Below are positions 7,784-16,242 of a stretch of DNA of 24,984 bases, in pieces; position 1 is the stretch's first letter; each line of letters begins with the position of its first letter. Where the stretch lies: contig DIYF01000181.1 of NCBI GenBank assembly GCA_002427745.1, forward strand, positions 1-24,984, written 5' to 3'. The DNA is from Roseivirga sp. UBA6061 (lineage in GTDB: Bacteria > Bacteroidota > Bacteroidia > Cytophagales > Cyclobacteriaceae). The notes beneath the pieces are model-generated. The model was given only the letters and a program-made list of their open reading frames with translations. It did no database searches and was not told the origin of the DNA. The translations under genes were made by a program, and so were the position numbers.

Positions 7784-9065
7784 TCATCAAATCCTCTATT
7801 TCATCCGGGGCAAGGGGTACATCAGCCATCATGTTGATATGTCCGTTTTCGGTAATAATTACATCATCTTCCAGACGAATGCCTATGCTTTCTTCCGGAA
7901 TGTAGATGCCCGGCTCAACTGTGAAAACCATCCCCAGCTCAAAGGTTTTGTAAATGCTTCCCACATCATGAACATCGAGGCCCAAATGGTGTGAAGTACC
8001 GTGCATAAAGTACTTTTTGTAGGCCGGCCAGTCCTTGCTTTGGTTTTTGATATCGGTTTTGTCAATCAGGCCCAGTTCAAGCAGTTCACCCTCCATAATT
8101 CTGCCCACTTCCCTATGATAGTCCGGAAGGGTATTGCCGGGGGTAAGCATTTGGGTAGCCGCCTGTTTTACACGTAGTACTGCATCGTATACGGCCCTTT
8201 GTCTTTCGCTGAATCTGCCGTTTACGGGTACCACGCGTGTCATATCCCCGAAGTAGTTGGCATATTCGGCACCGACATCCATCAGTACAATGTCTCCGTC
8301 TTTTAGCTGCTGATCATTGTCGATATAGTGCAGCACACAGGAGTTGGCCCCTCCCGCAATAATGGGGTCAAAGGAAAAGCCTCGGGAGCGATTCATTTTG
8401 AACTCATGAATGTATTCTGCTTCCACTTCAAATTCCCAGACTCCCGGTTTGATGAACTCCAGAACTCTTCTGAATCCCTTACCTGTGATTTTACAGGCTT
8501 CCTGCAGTAATTCCGTTTCACGGGGCTCTTTGACAGCCCTCAGGTCGTATATGATCGGGGCCAGTCGCTCATACTGATGCATGGGATACTCGTTTTTGCA
8601 CCAGACAATAAAGCGGTCGTTACGCGTCTGTACTTCAGAACCGCTACGGATATGCTCATTGGTGTCCAGATAAATGTGGTCTGACTCTGCCAGTACGGTG
8701 CTGAGTATTCTTTCAAACTGGTCATTCCATAAAATGGTCTCTACCCCGGAAGTTTCGGTAGCTTCTTCTTTGGTGTATTTATGCCCTTCCCAGATCGCAA
8801 TCATCTCGCTGGTTTCCTTAAGAAAAAGTACTTCCCGGTAGCGTGGGTCCGGAAAATCCGGTGCAATCAGTAAGATAGATTCTTCCTGGTCTATTCCGGA
8901 GAGATAAAGCAGGTTGCTGTTTTGCCTGAAGGGCATAGTGCCATCTCCGTTGGTAGGCATAATATCATTGGAGTTGAATATGGCAACCGACCCGGGTTTC
9001 AGTCTGCTGCTGAGTTTTTCCCTGTTACGGATAAAGAGATTTTGGCCAATGGGGGCGTATTTCAT
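7776..9065 (-). CDS. pepP: Xaa-Pro aminopeptidase (aminopeptidase P, M24B)
   Basis: A 429-aa cytoplasmic metallopeptidase of the usual AMPP length. The N-terminal domain (about 1-175) includes FNSNDIMPTNGDGTMPFRQNSNLLYLSG, typical of AMP_N. The C-terminal pita-bread domain carries all five metal ligands: Asp263 and Asp274 (VLMDVGAEYANYFGDMTR), His359 (HGTSHHLGLDVHD), Glu384 (FTVEPGIY) and Glu399 (GIRLEDD). It removes N-terminal residues that precede proline and binds two Mn ions. It is the first gene of a five-gene minus-strand operon. A 77-bp gap to the upstream GT9 gene holds no clear TAnnTTTG promoter, so the operon may also receive read-through. Confidence 0.93.
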   Translation of the reverse strand: MKYAPIGQNLFIRNREKLSSRLKPGSVAIFNSNDIMPTNGDGTMPFRQNSNLLYLSGIDQEESILLIAPDFPDPRYREVLFLKETSEMIAIWEGHKYTKEEATETSGVETILWNDQFERILSTVLAESDHIYLDTNEHIRSGSEVQTRNDRFIVWCKNEYPMHQYERLAPIIYDLRAVKEPRETELLQEACKITGKGFRRVLEFIKPGVWEFEVEAEYIHEFKMNRSRGFSFDPIIAGGANSCVLHYIDNDQQLKDGDIVLMDVGAEYANYFGDMTRVVPVNGRFSERQRAVYDAVLRVKQAATQMLTPGNTLPDYHREVGRIMEGELLELGLIDKTDIKNQSKDWPAYKKYFMHGTSHHLGLDVHDVGSIYKTFELGMVFTVEPGIYIPEESIGIRLEDDVIITENGHINMMADVPLAPDEIEDLMNA

Positions 9066-9142
9066 AAGTGCTTTTTTAGAGTCGCAATACTCAGGTTTTC
9101 AGAGAGATTAAAGTAAACAGGAAAAAGCGAGATTAGGAAGGT

Positions 9143-10150
9143 TCAGCCTTTATTCGCTCGTTCAAAAACAGAGATCAGTTGCTGCGTATCGATATCGTAT
9201 CCACACTTGAAATGCCCCTTCGGGCAGGCCTTATAGCCATGTAGTCCGCAGGGGCGACAGTCGAGCTTTTCACCTACTTCCACCACCTGTGCAAAATCTG
9301 ATAAAGGTCCGAAGCCAAACTCCGGTACGGTAGAGCAGTAAATGGCACAGGTCCGGGCATTCACCGAAGAGGCCAGGTGCATGGGAGCCGAATCGTTAAC
9401 ATAGTTGATTACCGCTGTTTTCATCAGGGCAGCCGATTGCAGAAGGCTTATCGCACCACAGAGGTTTTGCACATGCTCAGCACCTGATTTATCTATGATT
9501 TCATCGCATAACTCTTTGTCTCCGGGAGCGCCCAGCAGATAAATCATTCCCTCGAAAGGCAGCGCTTTGATCAGATCTGTCCACTTCTCTTTAGGGTATT
9601 GTTTGGTAAACCACACAGAAGCCGGGGCCATGCATATATAAGGAGTGTCAGTGTAGGGCTTTACCTTCTCAAAGTCTTCCTGTGAAGGGTAAAGACGGGG
9701 CCTTTCTACCTGGTCATCGGTAAGAGCTTTGATCAGATCATTATTGCGTTCTGTCTCATGCACTCCTTCTTCAATACGATGCGCAATTTTGTGCGTAAAT
9801 GCCCATGAGAAGGGGTTTTTGTCAAAGCCGATTTTCACTTTCGCTCCTGAAAAAGCCGTCAGCATCCCGGAGTTGGCAAAGCGCTGAATATTAACCACCA
9901 GATCGTATCGCTGCTTGCGTATTTTCCCGGTCAGCCTGAAAAGGTTCTTATATTTTCCTCCCTTTTTGTCCCAGATGTGAACTTCCCTGAGTTTAGGATG
10001 GTTTTTAAGCAGTGACTCATTGCCTTTTCTCAGAGCAAAGTCAATAGCGGCTTCAGGGTAAAACTGATGAATTTTTTCAATCAGGCCCGTGGCCAGTATG
10101 ACATCTCCGATAAAGGCAGTTTGTACGATTAAGATCTGCTTATGGCTCAT
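9143..10150 (-). CDS. Glycosyltransferase family 9 (heptosyltransferase-like)
   Basis: A 335-aa GT-B enzyme of the GT9/ADP-heptose:LPS heptosyltransferase family. The N-terminus ILIVQTAFIGDVILATGLIEKI is the family nucleotide-fold start. The C-terminal domain has APASVWFTKQYPKEKW and NDSAPMHLASSVN, the donor-binding region. The last 40 residues contain four cysteines (Cys298, 301, 309, 316) in the C-x-x-C...C-P-x-x-HF-x-C arrangement common to GT9 members. It should add heptose or a related sugar to the lipid A core on the cytoplasmic face. It is divergent from the DUF2652 gene, with a TATATTTG element 17 nt upstream of its ATG. Confidence 0.92.
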   Translation of the reverse strand: MSHKQILIVQTAFIGDVILATGLIEKIHQFYPEAAIDFALRKGNESLLKNHPKLREVHIWDKKGGKYKNLFRLTGKIRKQRYDLVVNIQRFANSGMLTAFSGAKVKIGFDKNPFSWAFTHKIAHRIEEGVHETERNNDLIKALTDDQVERPRLYPSQEDFEKVKPYTDTPYICMAPASVWFTKQYPKEKWTDLIKALPFEGMIYLLGAPGDKELCDEIIDKSGAEHVQNLCGAISLLQSAALMKTAVINYVNDSAPMHLASSVNARTCAIYCSTVPEFGFGPLSDFAQVVEVGEKLDCRPCGLHGYKACPKGHFKCGYDIDTQQLISVFERANKG

Positions 10151-10167
10151 TCAACAGGTGTTCATGG

Positions 10168-10184
10168 CAAATATAGAATATTTG
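10168..10184. promoter_or_regulatory. Palindrome with back-to-back -7 elements between divergent genes
   Basis: CAAATATAGAATATTTG is a 7-bp inverted repeat with a 3-nt centre. The left arm read on the minus strand gives TATATTTG (10175-10168), a perfect TAnnTTTG, serving the GT9 gene. The right arm read on the plus strand gives AATATTTG (10177-10184), seven of eight matches, facing the DUF2652 gene whose ATG is 53 nt away. Neither has a visible -33 partner, so the plus-strand promoter is doubtful. Confidence 0.35.
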
Positions 10185-10237
10185 TTAAGCCCTTTTTGAG
10201 CATTGGCCGTAAGTAAGGATCAGGATTTACCAGACAT

Positions 10238-11308
10238 ATGCAACAGGCAACCATACTTATACCGGATATCAGTGGTTACACCCGCTTTTTAACCAAGACG
10301 GAACTCTCGCATAGTACGCATATTATCAACGAGTTGCTCCAGGTAATTGCCGATTCTATTCAGCATCGTTTTACGCTGGCTGAAATAGAGGGGGATGCCT
10401 TGCTCACCTATGCCAAAGGGCGTGTGCCTCAAGAGGAGATTGAAGCGATTTGCCGCGAGGTTTTTCTCAATTTCCACTACTTTCTCAAGGTCATTGAAAG
10501 AGATAGCGTATGCCGTTGCGGAGCCTGCCAGGGTTCTTCTGATCTGTCACTTAAGTTTGTTATTCACTACGGTTATTTTGATGAGATTAAAATAGCCCAG
10601 TTTACCAAGCTTTCCGGGCCTGATATGATTATCGCTCACAGGCTTTTGAAAAATAGTGTGCCCGGCAACGAGTACATCCTCCTTACGGATGACTATCTCA
10701 GAGCCGGGGAGGGAGAGAGTTCTCAGTTTGACTGGGTAAGGAGTAACGACCTTTATAGCATTATCGGTAATGTGAATTATCAGTATGCCGGCTTAAGTCA
10801 CCTGCTGGATGAAGTGGAATCTCCAGAATCCCGTGAAGACCTGATCAAGCTGTTTGGCCTGGCAAGAAGCCTGGACTTTGAAATTGCGGCTCCCATTGCC
10901 ATGGTACATCATGCCCTTACCGACAATAGTGAAAAGGCCAATTTTGTACATGGGTTGAAAAGTGTTGAAGCAGACTCTGCCATTAACAGGGTGGGCAGTA
11001 GTCATATCTGTGAGTTTGATGGTGATTCTTTTGATATCCAGACGCTTCAGACCACCGGAGACAATGATGATATCACCTATATAGAAAAAGCCCGCTCTGC
11101 CAATACAGGACATACCATGCTGGCGTACTATGAGCTGATCAGGTTGGATGCAGAAAGAACGAAGCTTATTTACAGAGGACTGACCGGTGACAGAAAGCCT
11201 TTGCCCGGCCCCATGGAAGACATGGTGTATCAGCAGGCAAGCAATGGATTGACCAGCCTAAAAAACTATGTAGAAGATCAGTTCTCCAGAACACGCAAAG
11301 CCGGATGA
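10238..11308 (+). CDS. DUF2652 protein: cyclase-like domain plus SRPBCC-like domain
   Basis: A 356-aa protein. Residues 1-150 match DUF2652, related to class III nucleotide cyclases: ILIPDISGYTRFL carries Asp10 where cyclases have the first metal Asp, AEIEGDALLTY carries Asp53 at the second, and GPDMIIAHRLL (127-137) corresponds to the GDxVNxAxRL helix. The catalytic Asn is Ile and the purine-selecting Lys is Glu, so activity on ATP or GTP is unlikely. A CxCxxC group (Cys92, 94, 97) is a possible metal site. The second half (about 210-345) looks like an SRPBCC/START-like ligand pocket with an HxxC-poor, strand-rich pattern; that reading is less certain. It may be a sensor with a bound small molecule. 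It has its own upstream region shared with the divergent GT9 gene. Confidence 0.75.
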   Translation: MQQATILIPDISGYTRFLTKTELSHSTHIINELLQVIADSIQHRFTLAEIEGDALLTYAKGRVPQEEIEAICREVFLNFHYFLKVIERDSVCRCGACQGSSDLSLKFVIHYGYFDEIKIAQFTKLSGPDMIIAHRLLKNSVPGNEYILLTDDYLRAGEGESSQFDWVRSNDLYSIIGNVNYQYAGLSHLLDEVESPESREDLIKLFGLARSLDFEIAAPIAMVHHALTDNSEKANFVHGLKSVEADSAINRVGSSHICEFDGDSFDIQTLQTTGDNDDITYIEKARSANTGHTMLAYYELIRLDAERTKLIYRGLTGDRKPLPGPMEDMVYQQASNGLTSLKNYVEDQFSRTRKAG

Positions 11309-11317
11309 AAAGCATCA

Positions 11318-11345
11318 TTGGGTTTGATGAATTCTCGTATCTTTG
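11318..11345 (+). promoter_or_regulatory. Promoter of the M16 peptidase operon
   Basis: TTG (11318-11320), 17 nt, then TATCTTTG (11338-11345), a full match to the Bacteroidota TAnnTTTG element. Transcription would begin near 11350-11352, giving a leader of about 15 nt that contains the AGGAG site used by the first gene. Confidence 0.6.
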
Positions 11346-11353
11346 TGGCCTTT

Positions 11354-11358
11354 AGGAG
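11354..11358 (+). promoter_or_regulatory. Shine-Dalgarno site AGGAG that decides the M16 start
   Basis: AGGAG lies 8 nt before the ATG at 11367. It favours that ATG over the upstream in-frame TTG at 11343, which would lie inside the -7 promoter element. A good SD site is uncommon in this phylum and in this window. Confidence 0.6.
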
Positions 11359-11366
11359 ATTCCGTG

Positions 11367-12602
11367 ATGGTTGACTATAATTTGTTTACACTCCCCAATG
11401 GCATTCGCGTAGTACACAAAGAGGTGAGCAATACCAAGATTGTTCACTGTGGCTTCATTCTCGACATAGGTAGTCGGGACGAGCGTGAGGAACAGCTGGG
11501 TATAGCCCATTTTTGGGAACATATGGCCTTTAAGGGTACCAACAAACGGAAGGCCTTCCACATTCTGAACAAGCTGGATTCGGTAGGAGGGGAACTGAAT
11601 GCCTATACCACCAAAGAGAAGATATGTTTCTATGCCTCTGCTCTGGATAAGCATATGGAGAGTGCTTTTGAGCTCTTGCAGGATATCACCTTCGATTCCA
11701 TCTTTCCCGAAAAACAAATCGAGAAAGAACGTGGGGTGATTCTGGAAGAAATGGCCCTGTATCATGATAGTCCGGAAGATGCCATCCAGGATGAGTTCGA
11801 CAGGGTGGTTTTTAAGGATCATCCGCTCGGAAAGAATATACTGGGTACGCAAAGCAGTGTGCGCTCATTTCACAGACAGGATTTCAAAGATTTTCTGAAA
11901 GCCAATCTGAATACCGAAAAAGTGGTTTTTGCTTGTGTAGGCAACGTGCCTCTTAAGAAAATTAAGCGGCTGGCAGACAAGTATTTCAAGCCCATACCAC
12001 ATTACAAGGCCGAAAAGAGGCGCATTACTTTTGAAAACTATATTCCCTGCAGCGAGATAAACCACAGAAACATTACCCAGGCACATTGTGCCATTGGTAC
12101 CACGGCTTATGAACTGAGTCACGCCAACAGGCTTCCTTTCTTTATGCTGATGAACATTTTGGGAGGGCCCGGCATGAATTCCCGGCTCAACCTGGCTCTC
12201 AGAGAGAAATACGGCTTTGTTTACAATGTAGAGGCAAGCTATCATCCGTTTTCTGACACAGGTCTTTTCTCCATTTTCTTCGGTACGGAGCCCGGGCAGG
12301 TAGAGCGGAGCCGCAAGCTTGTGCTCAAGGAGCTCAAAAGATTGAGAGAGCAGCCCCTGGGCAGCCTGCAACTGCATATGGCGAAAGAGCAGATGATAGG
12401 GCAACTGGCCATGGCCGAAGAGAACAATACCAGCCTGATGCTGATGATGGGTAAGAGCATTCTCGATCTTGAAAAAATCGATGGTCTGGATGTCATCTTT
12501 GAACGAATCCGAAAAATCACATCCTCACAGCTTCAGGATATCGCAAACGAACGACTTTTGGAGTCACAACTGAGTCATTTAACCTTCCTTCCAGAAAACT
12601 GA
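11367..12602 (+). CDS. M16 family zinc metallopeptidase (pitrilysin-like)
   Basis: A 411-aa protein from the ATG at 11367. The inverted zinc motif HxxEH is present as HFWEH (His48, Glu51, His52), followed by the third-ligand region VILEEMALYHDSPED (Glu127/128). The N-terminus FTLPNGIRVVHKEV and the block AHFWEHMAFKGTNKR are classic for processing-peptidase-like M16B enzymes. The C-terminal half contains the second, inactive M16 domain with LREKYGFVYNVEASY. One half of the clamshell pair may be two such domains in this chain, or it may dimerise. It probably degrades or processes peptides; no signal peptide is visible, so it seems cytoplasmic. Its TGA overlaps the ATG of the next gene (TGATG), so the operon is translationally coupled. 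Confidence 0.93.
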   Translation: MVDYNLFTLPNGIRVVHKEVSNTKIVHCGFILDIGSRDEREEQLGIAHFWEHMAFKGTNKRKAFHILNKLDSVGGELNAYTTKEKICFYASALDKHMESAFELLQDITFDSIFPEKQIEKERGVILEEMALYHDSPEDAIQDEFDRVVFKDHPLGKNILGTQSSVRSFHRQDFKDFLKANLNTEKVVFACVGNVPLKKIKRLADKYFKPIPHYKAEKRRITFENYIPCSEINHRNITQAHCAIGTTAYELSHANRLPFFMLMNILGGPGMNSRLNLALREKYGFVYNVEASYHPFSDTGLFSIFFGTEPGQVERSRKLVLKELKRLREQPLGSLQLHMAKEQMIGQLAMAEENNTSLMLMMGKSILDLEKIDGLDVIFERIRKITSSQLQDIANERLLESQLSHLTFLPEN

Positions 12603-13243
12603 TGGATTTTCTTCCCGGACCTATTCAAGAATACACTGAGCAGCACACCGATGCCGAATCACCGCTGCTGAATGAGCTGACACGCGAAACCCATAAGAAG
12701 ATATTGATGTCCCGTATGATTTCAGGGCATCTTCAGGGACGTGTACTGGCCATGCTTTCTCATATGATCAGGCCCCAAAGAGTACTGGAGATCGGTACTT
12801 TCACGGGGTATTCTGCGCTGTGCCTGGCCGAGGGACTGGCCCCTGGCGGGAAAATCATTACCATAGACAAAAACGAAGAGTTGGAGTCGATGGCAAGGCG
12901 CTACTTTGCCAAATCAGACTACGAACAGGCCATTGATTTCTATGTGGCTGATGCTATGGAGCTTATCCCTACCATTGGAGGGCCGTTTGATCTGGTTTTT
13001 ATCGATGCGGATAAGATTAATTACTACAATTACTTTAAATTAGTACTCGAAAAAGTTCGGCCCGGAGGCTTCATTGTAGCCGATAATGTGCTTTGGAGTG
13101 GCAAAGTGATAGAAACCGGGAAGAAAACTGACAGCGATACGCAAGCATTACGGGATTTTAACCGTTTGGTTCATGCAGATGATCGGGTTGAAAAGGTACT
13201 CTTTCCGATCAGAGATGGGTTAATGGTTATAAGAAAAATATAG
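12602..13243 (+). CDS. O-methyltransferase, catechol-OMT-like (COG4122)
   Basis: A 213-aa class I SAM-dependent methyltransferase of typical length. SAM-binding motif I is VLEIGTFTGYS (61-71); Asp89 in IITIDKN binds the ribose; the metal-site residues are Asp135/Asp137 (FIDADK) and Asp161-Asn162 (DNVLWSG). These residues place it in methyltransferase family 3, whose members methylate catechol-like or other hydroxylated substrates with a divalent metal. The natural substrate in bacteria is generally unknown. It is coupled to both neighbours: start overlaps the M16 stop (TGATG), stop overlaps the transglycosylase start (TAGTG). Confidence 0.93.
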   Translation: MDFLPGPIQEYTEQHTDAESPLLNELTRETHKKILMSRMISGHLQGRVLAMLSHMIRPQRVLEIGTFTGYSALCLAEGLAPGGKIITIDKNEELESMARRYFAKSDYEQAIDFYVADAMELIPTIGGPFDLVFIDADKINYYNYFKLVLEKVRPGGFIVADNVLWSGKVIETGKKTDSDTQALRDFNRLVHADDRVEKVLFPIRDGLMVIRKI

Positions 13244-15240
13244 TGAGGAAAACCTTATTATCAGTCATCATCTTAGTGATGGCTTCGCTAAGTACTTTAG
13301 CGCAAGCCCCTATGATGGTCCCTTCCGAAATGGAATTTGCCGGTATCAAGCTCAAGATTACTTCGGGCGCCCGGCAGGAAATCGCAGAAACACTCGACCT
13401 GCTCACGCGCAGTCAGTATCATTTCCAGTTAAAAGCAGATCGGTCTAATCTCTACATGCACTTTGTGGAGGAGGTACTCCGTAAAGAGGGCATTCCCGAT
13501 GATTTTAAATACCTGGCTATTCAGGAAGGGGAGTTTATCTCTGATAATGTCTCCACTTCCAATGCGGTAGGCTTTTGGCAGTTCAAGAAGGCCACAGCTC
13601 AGGAATTCGGGCTACGCGTGGATAACATGGTAGATGAGCGCAAGCATATCATCGCTTCTACTATTGGTGCTACTAAGTATTTTAAGCGGAGCAACTTTGT
13701 TTTTGACAGCTGGTTGCTGTCGTTACAATCTTACCTGCAGGGGCTTACCGGTACGCAGAGATCTGCCTCCGATCGTCTCTATGGTGCCAAAAAGGTAGAA
13801 ATCAATAAAAAAACGCACTGGTACATCAAGAAGTATCTGGCTCATAAACTGGCCTTTCAGGATTTTGTAGGATCGGGCAGAAGACACCCTGAAGTGAAGC
13901 TCGATGCCTTTGAAGGCAAGGGGAAAACCCTGCGTCAGGTGAGTAATCAGGTCGATGTGAGCTATGATGAACTGAAGCGTTTCAACAAATGGCTCAGCCA
14001 GTCCAAAATACCTTCAGAGAAATCGTACAAAGTGATTTATCCCGTCAAAAGCGGACGAAAACCTATTGCGCAGAACGACAATCCATCGGACAGAAAAAAT
14101 ACGGGAGGCGGCAGTAAAAAGAGCTCAACCGGAAATAGAAAATCCAATCCAGGTTCGGGTAGTACCACAAAGAAGTCCGGAGCGAGTAAATCCGGCACCG
14201 CCACTACGACCAGCCGTTCAGGTAGACGCTATTCGGGAGTAAGGCCGGTTGAAGGCAATGTAGGGGCGTTTCCCAGGGTCACCGGTAATCGTTCCAGAGA
14301 ATACGAGGCAGGCGCCATTAAGCTGAATGGTATCCCTGCTATCAGAGCCAGAAGCGGAGATAATCTGCAGTCTCTCTCTAAAAGAGCCGGGCTGAGCATT
14401 TATAAGCTCAAAGTACTTAACGATATAGGGGCCAATGGAAATGTACGAGCGAATAAGTACTACTACCTGAAAAAGAAGAAGAACAAAGGGAAGGTCCATT
14501 ACCATATTGTTCAGCCGGGAGAGACCCTCTGGGGTATTTCTCAGGACTATGGTATCAAACTGAAAAAATTGCTGCATAAGAACCGAATGCGCAAGGAAGA
14601 AGAGCTGAAAATAGGACGCGTGCTTTGGTTAAGGTTTATCCGCCCTACCAGGGTGCCTGTTGAGTATAGCAATGTGAAGGTGGTGGGGAAATCCGTAGCG
14701 GCAGAAGACCGCCTGATACAGGAGGTTTCGCCTTCTTATAAACCTTCTGTGCGTGACAGCAGGCCTGTTACCAAAGTGGTGGAGAAAAAGCCGGAAAGAG
14801 AGCCGGAAGAGCCAACGGAAGTGTTTGTAGCCCCAAGAAAGCCCAAAGCGCTGGTGGCCGGTAAAAAGGATACCATCATCACCCATGTAGTCAAACCAAA
14901 GGAATCTTTTTATGCCATATCGCGAAAATATGGCCTGGATATTGATGACATTCTTGACTGGAATAACCTCAATGTGATGGATGGCTTACAGATTGATCAG
15001 CAGCTTAAGCTGGTAGTGCCGAAGAGCCATTTCAAGGTGGAAAAAACGGTGGTGACGCCAGTCAGGAAGGAGAATACTACGGCAAGTGATTTTACCACGC
15101 ATGAGGTAAAGGCGGGAGAGACCTTATGGAGTATTTCCCGTATCTATGGTGTAACGGTAGAGGAGATCCTCAAATGGAACAATAAGGAATCGAACGATCT
15201 TGCGTTAGGAGAGCGACTGAAAATATTAAAGAAAGATTAG
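13243..15240 (+). CDS. mltD: LysM lytic transglycosylase (MltD-like)
   Basis: A 665-aa exported protein with a GTG start that overlaps the previous stop by one base (TAGTG). Signal peptide about 1-20 (TLAQAP). Residues 60-210 are an SLT/goose-lysozyme-type transglycosylase domain: YLAIQEGEFISDNVSTSNAVGFWQF gives catalytic Glu95, in the slot where MltD normally reads ESxF. Four clear LysM modules (about 365-410, 420-463, 547-592, 619-663) and a weaker one (225-268) bind peptidoglycan. A Ser/Gly/Lys-rich disordered linker covers about 270-330. It should cleave the MurNAc-GlcNAc bond to form anhydro-muropeptides during wall remodelling. The symbol is by domain similarity only. Confidence 0.9.
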   Translation: MRKTLLSVIILVMASLSTLAQAPMMVPSEMEFAGIKLKITSGARQEIAETLDLLTRSQYHFQLKADRSNLYMHFVEEVLRKEGIPDDFKYLAIQEGEFISDNVSTSNAVGFWQFKKATAQEFGLRVDNMVDERKHIIASTIGATKYFKRSNFVFDSWLLSLQSYLQGLTGTQRSASDRLYGAKKVEINKKTHWYIKKYLAHKLAFQDFVGSGRRHPEVKLDAFEGKGKTLRQVSNQVDVSYDELKRFNKWLSQSKIPSEKSYKVIYPVKSGRKPIAQNDNPSDRKNTGGGSKKSSTGNRKSNPGSGSTTKKSGASKSGTATTTSRSGRRYSGVRPVEGNVGAFPRVTGNRSREYEAGAIKLNGIPAIRARSGDNLQSLSKRAGLSIYKLKVLNDIGANGNVRANKYYYLKKKKNKGKVHYHIVQPGETLWGISQDYGIKLKKLLHKNRMRKEEELKIGRVLWLRFIRPTRVPVEYSNVKVVGKSVAAEDRLIQEVSPSYKPSVRDSRPVTKVVEKKPEREPEEPTEVFVAPRKPKALVAGKKDTIITHVVKPKESFYAISRKYGLDIDDILDWNNLNVMDGLQIDQQLKLVVPKSHFKVEKTVVTPVRKENTTASDFTTHEVKAGETLWSISRIYGVTVEEILKWNNKESNDLALGERLKILKKD

Positions 15241-15282
15241 GCACAGCGGTGTCTTCTCATTCTGTACATTTTGAACTGATTG

Positions 15283-16242
15283 ATGAACAAACTTTTTCTT
15301 ACTGCCATTTTGTTTGGCTGGTTAAGTTGTATTGCCTTCGCTCAAGGCAAGGATACGACAGCAGTAGCTGATTCTACTCAGGTACCCGCTGTCAGCGATA
15401 CAATACCGGCCAAACCCGATAGTCTTATTTTCTGGAAACAAGGCGTGAAAATGAACATTAACCTGCAGCAGGTTGGCTTGACCAACTGGGCGGCCGGTGG
15501 TGAATCTTCTTTTGCGGTCGGCACCGTCATTGAGGGCCACATGAACTATGAGAAAGGCGAAGTGGTCTGGGAAAATAATGCGAAGATCGGTTATGGTGTG
15601 ATCCGAAACGGAGGCGAAGGAAATCGCTTTGAAAAGACCGATGATTTGCTCGATCTGACCTCCAAATACAGTCAGAAGTTCAGCGAGAAAGTGCTTATGT
15701 CTACCGCGATAAATTTCAAGACGCAGATGGATGAGGGAGTGAGAATTGAGAATGCCGGAACGGAAGACGAAGAAAGAGTGCTGATCTCTGATTTTATGTC
15801 TCCGGGCTATTTGCAGGCCTCCCTGGGGCTTTCCTATCGTGATGAAAAAGCTTTTACCACTACCCTGGCGCCTTTTACAGGCCGTTTTACCTTTGTGCTG
15901 AACGATACACTTTCTAAGCAGGGAGCTTTTGGGATTAACCCGGGAGACAAAATCAGGTCTGAGGCTGGTATCAGCTGGACGGGTGGGTATAAGAAGGATG
16001 TTTGGGAGAATGTGAAATTTCAGAGCAGCTTCAACTTCTTTTCCAACTATGAGAAGTTTCCCAATACGGTAGTCAACGTACAGGCAGGGCTGAACATGAA
16101 GGTGAACAACTTCATCTCTTCTAATATCAGTTCCCAGCTCATTTATGACGATGACGTAATTGTCACCCGCAATGATGGCAGTATGGGGCGGGATATTCAG
16201 CTAAAAAATGTGATAAACGTAGGGTTTACCCTGGGCTTTTAG
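15283..16242 (+). CDS. DUF3078 outer-membrane beta-barrel protein
   Basis: A 319-aa protein. I choose the ATG at 15283 over the TTG one codon earlier. A signal peptide (about 1-20, ending AFAQ) precedes a short Thr/Ala/Asp linker. The body starts with WKQGVKMNINLQQVGLTNWAAGGESSF, the hallmark of DUF3078 (a Bacteroidota family), then alternating amphipathic strands and a C-terminal Phe (NVGFTLGF) as expected for an outer-membrane barrel inserted by BamA. Function unknown. It is 42 nt after the transglycosylase gene and probably belongs to the same transcript. Its stop overlaps the stop of the convergent dnaX by 4 nt. Confidence 0.88.
   Translation: MNKLFLTAILFGWLSCIAFAQGKDTTAVADSTQVPAVSDTIPAKPDSLIFWKQGVKMNINLQQVGLTNWAAGGESSFAVGTVIEGHMNYEKGEVVWENNAKIGYGVIRNGGEGNRFEKTDDLLDLTSKYSQKFSEKVLMSTAINFKTQMDEGVRIENAGTEDEERVLISDFMSPGYLQASLGLSYRDEKAFTTTLAPFTGRFTFVLNDTLSKQGAFGINPGDKIRSEAGISWTGGYKKDVWENVKFQSSFNFFSNYEKFPNTVVNVQAGLNMKVNNFISSNISSQLIYDDDVIVTRNDGSMGRDIQLKNVINVGFTLGF

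Noticed and set aside
11343..11366. TTG start of the M16 peptidase at 11343
   Set aside because: It lies in the -7 promoter element; AGGAG is correctly spaced to the ATG at 11367.
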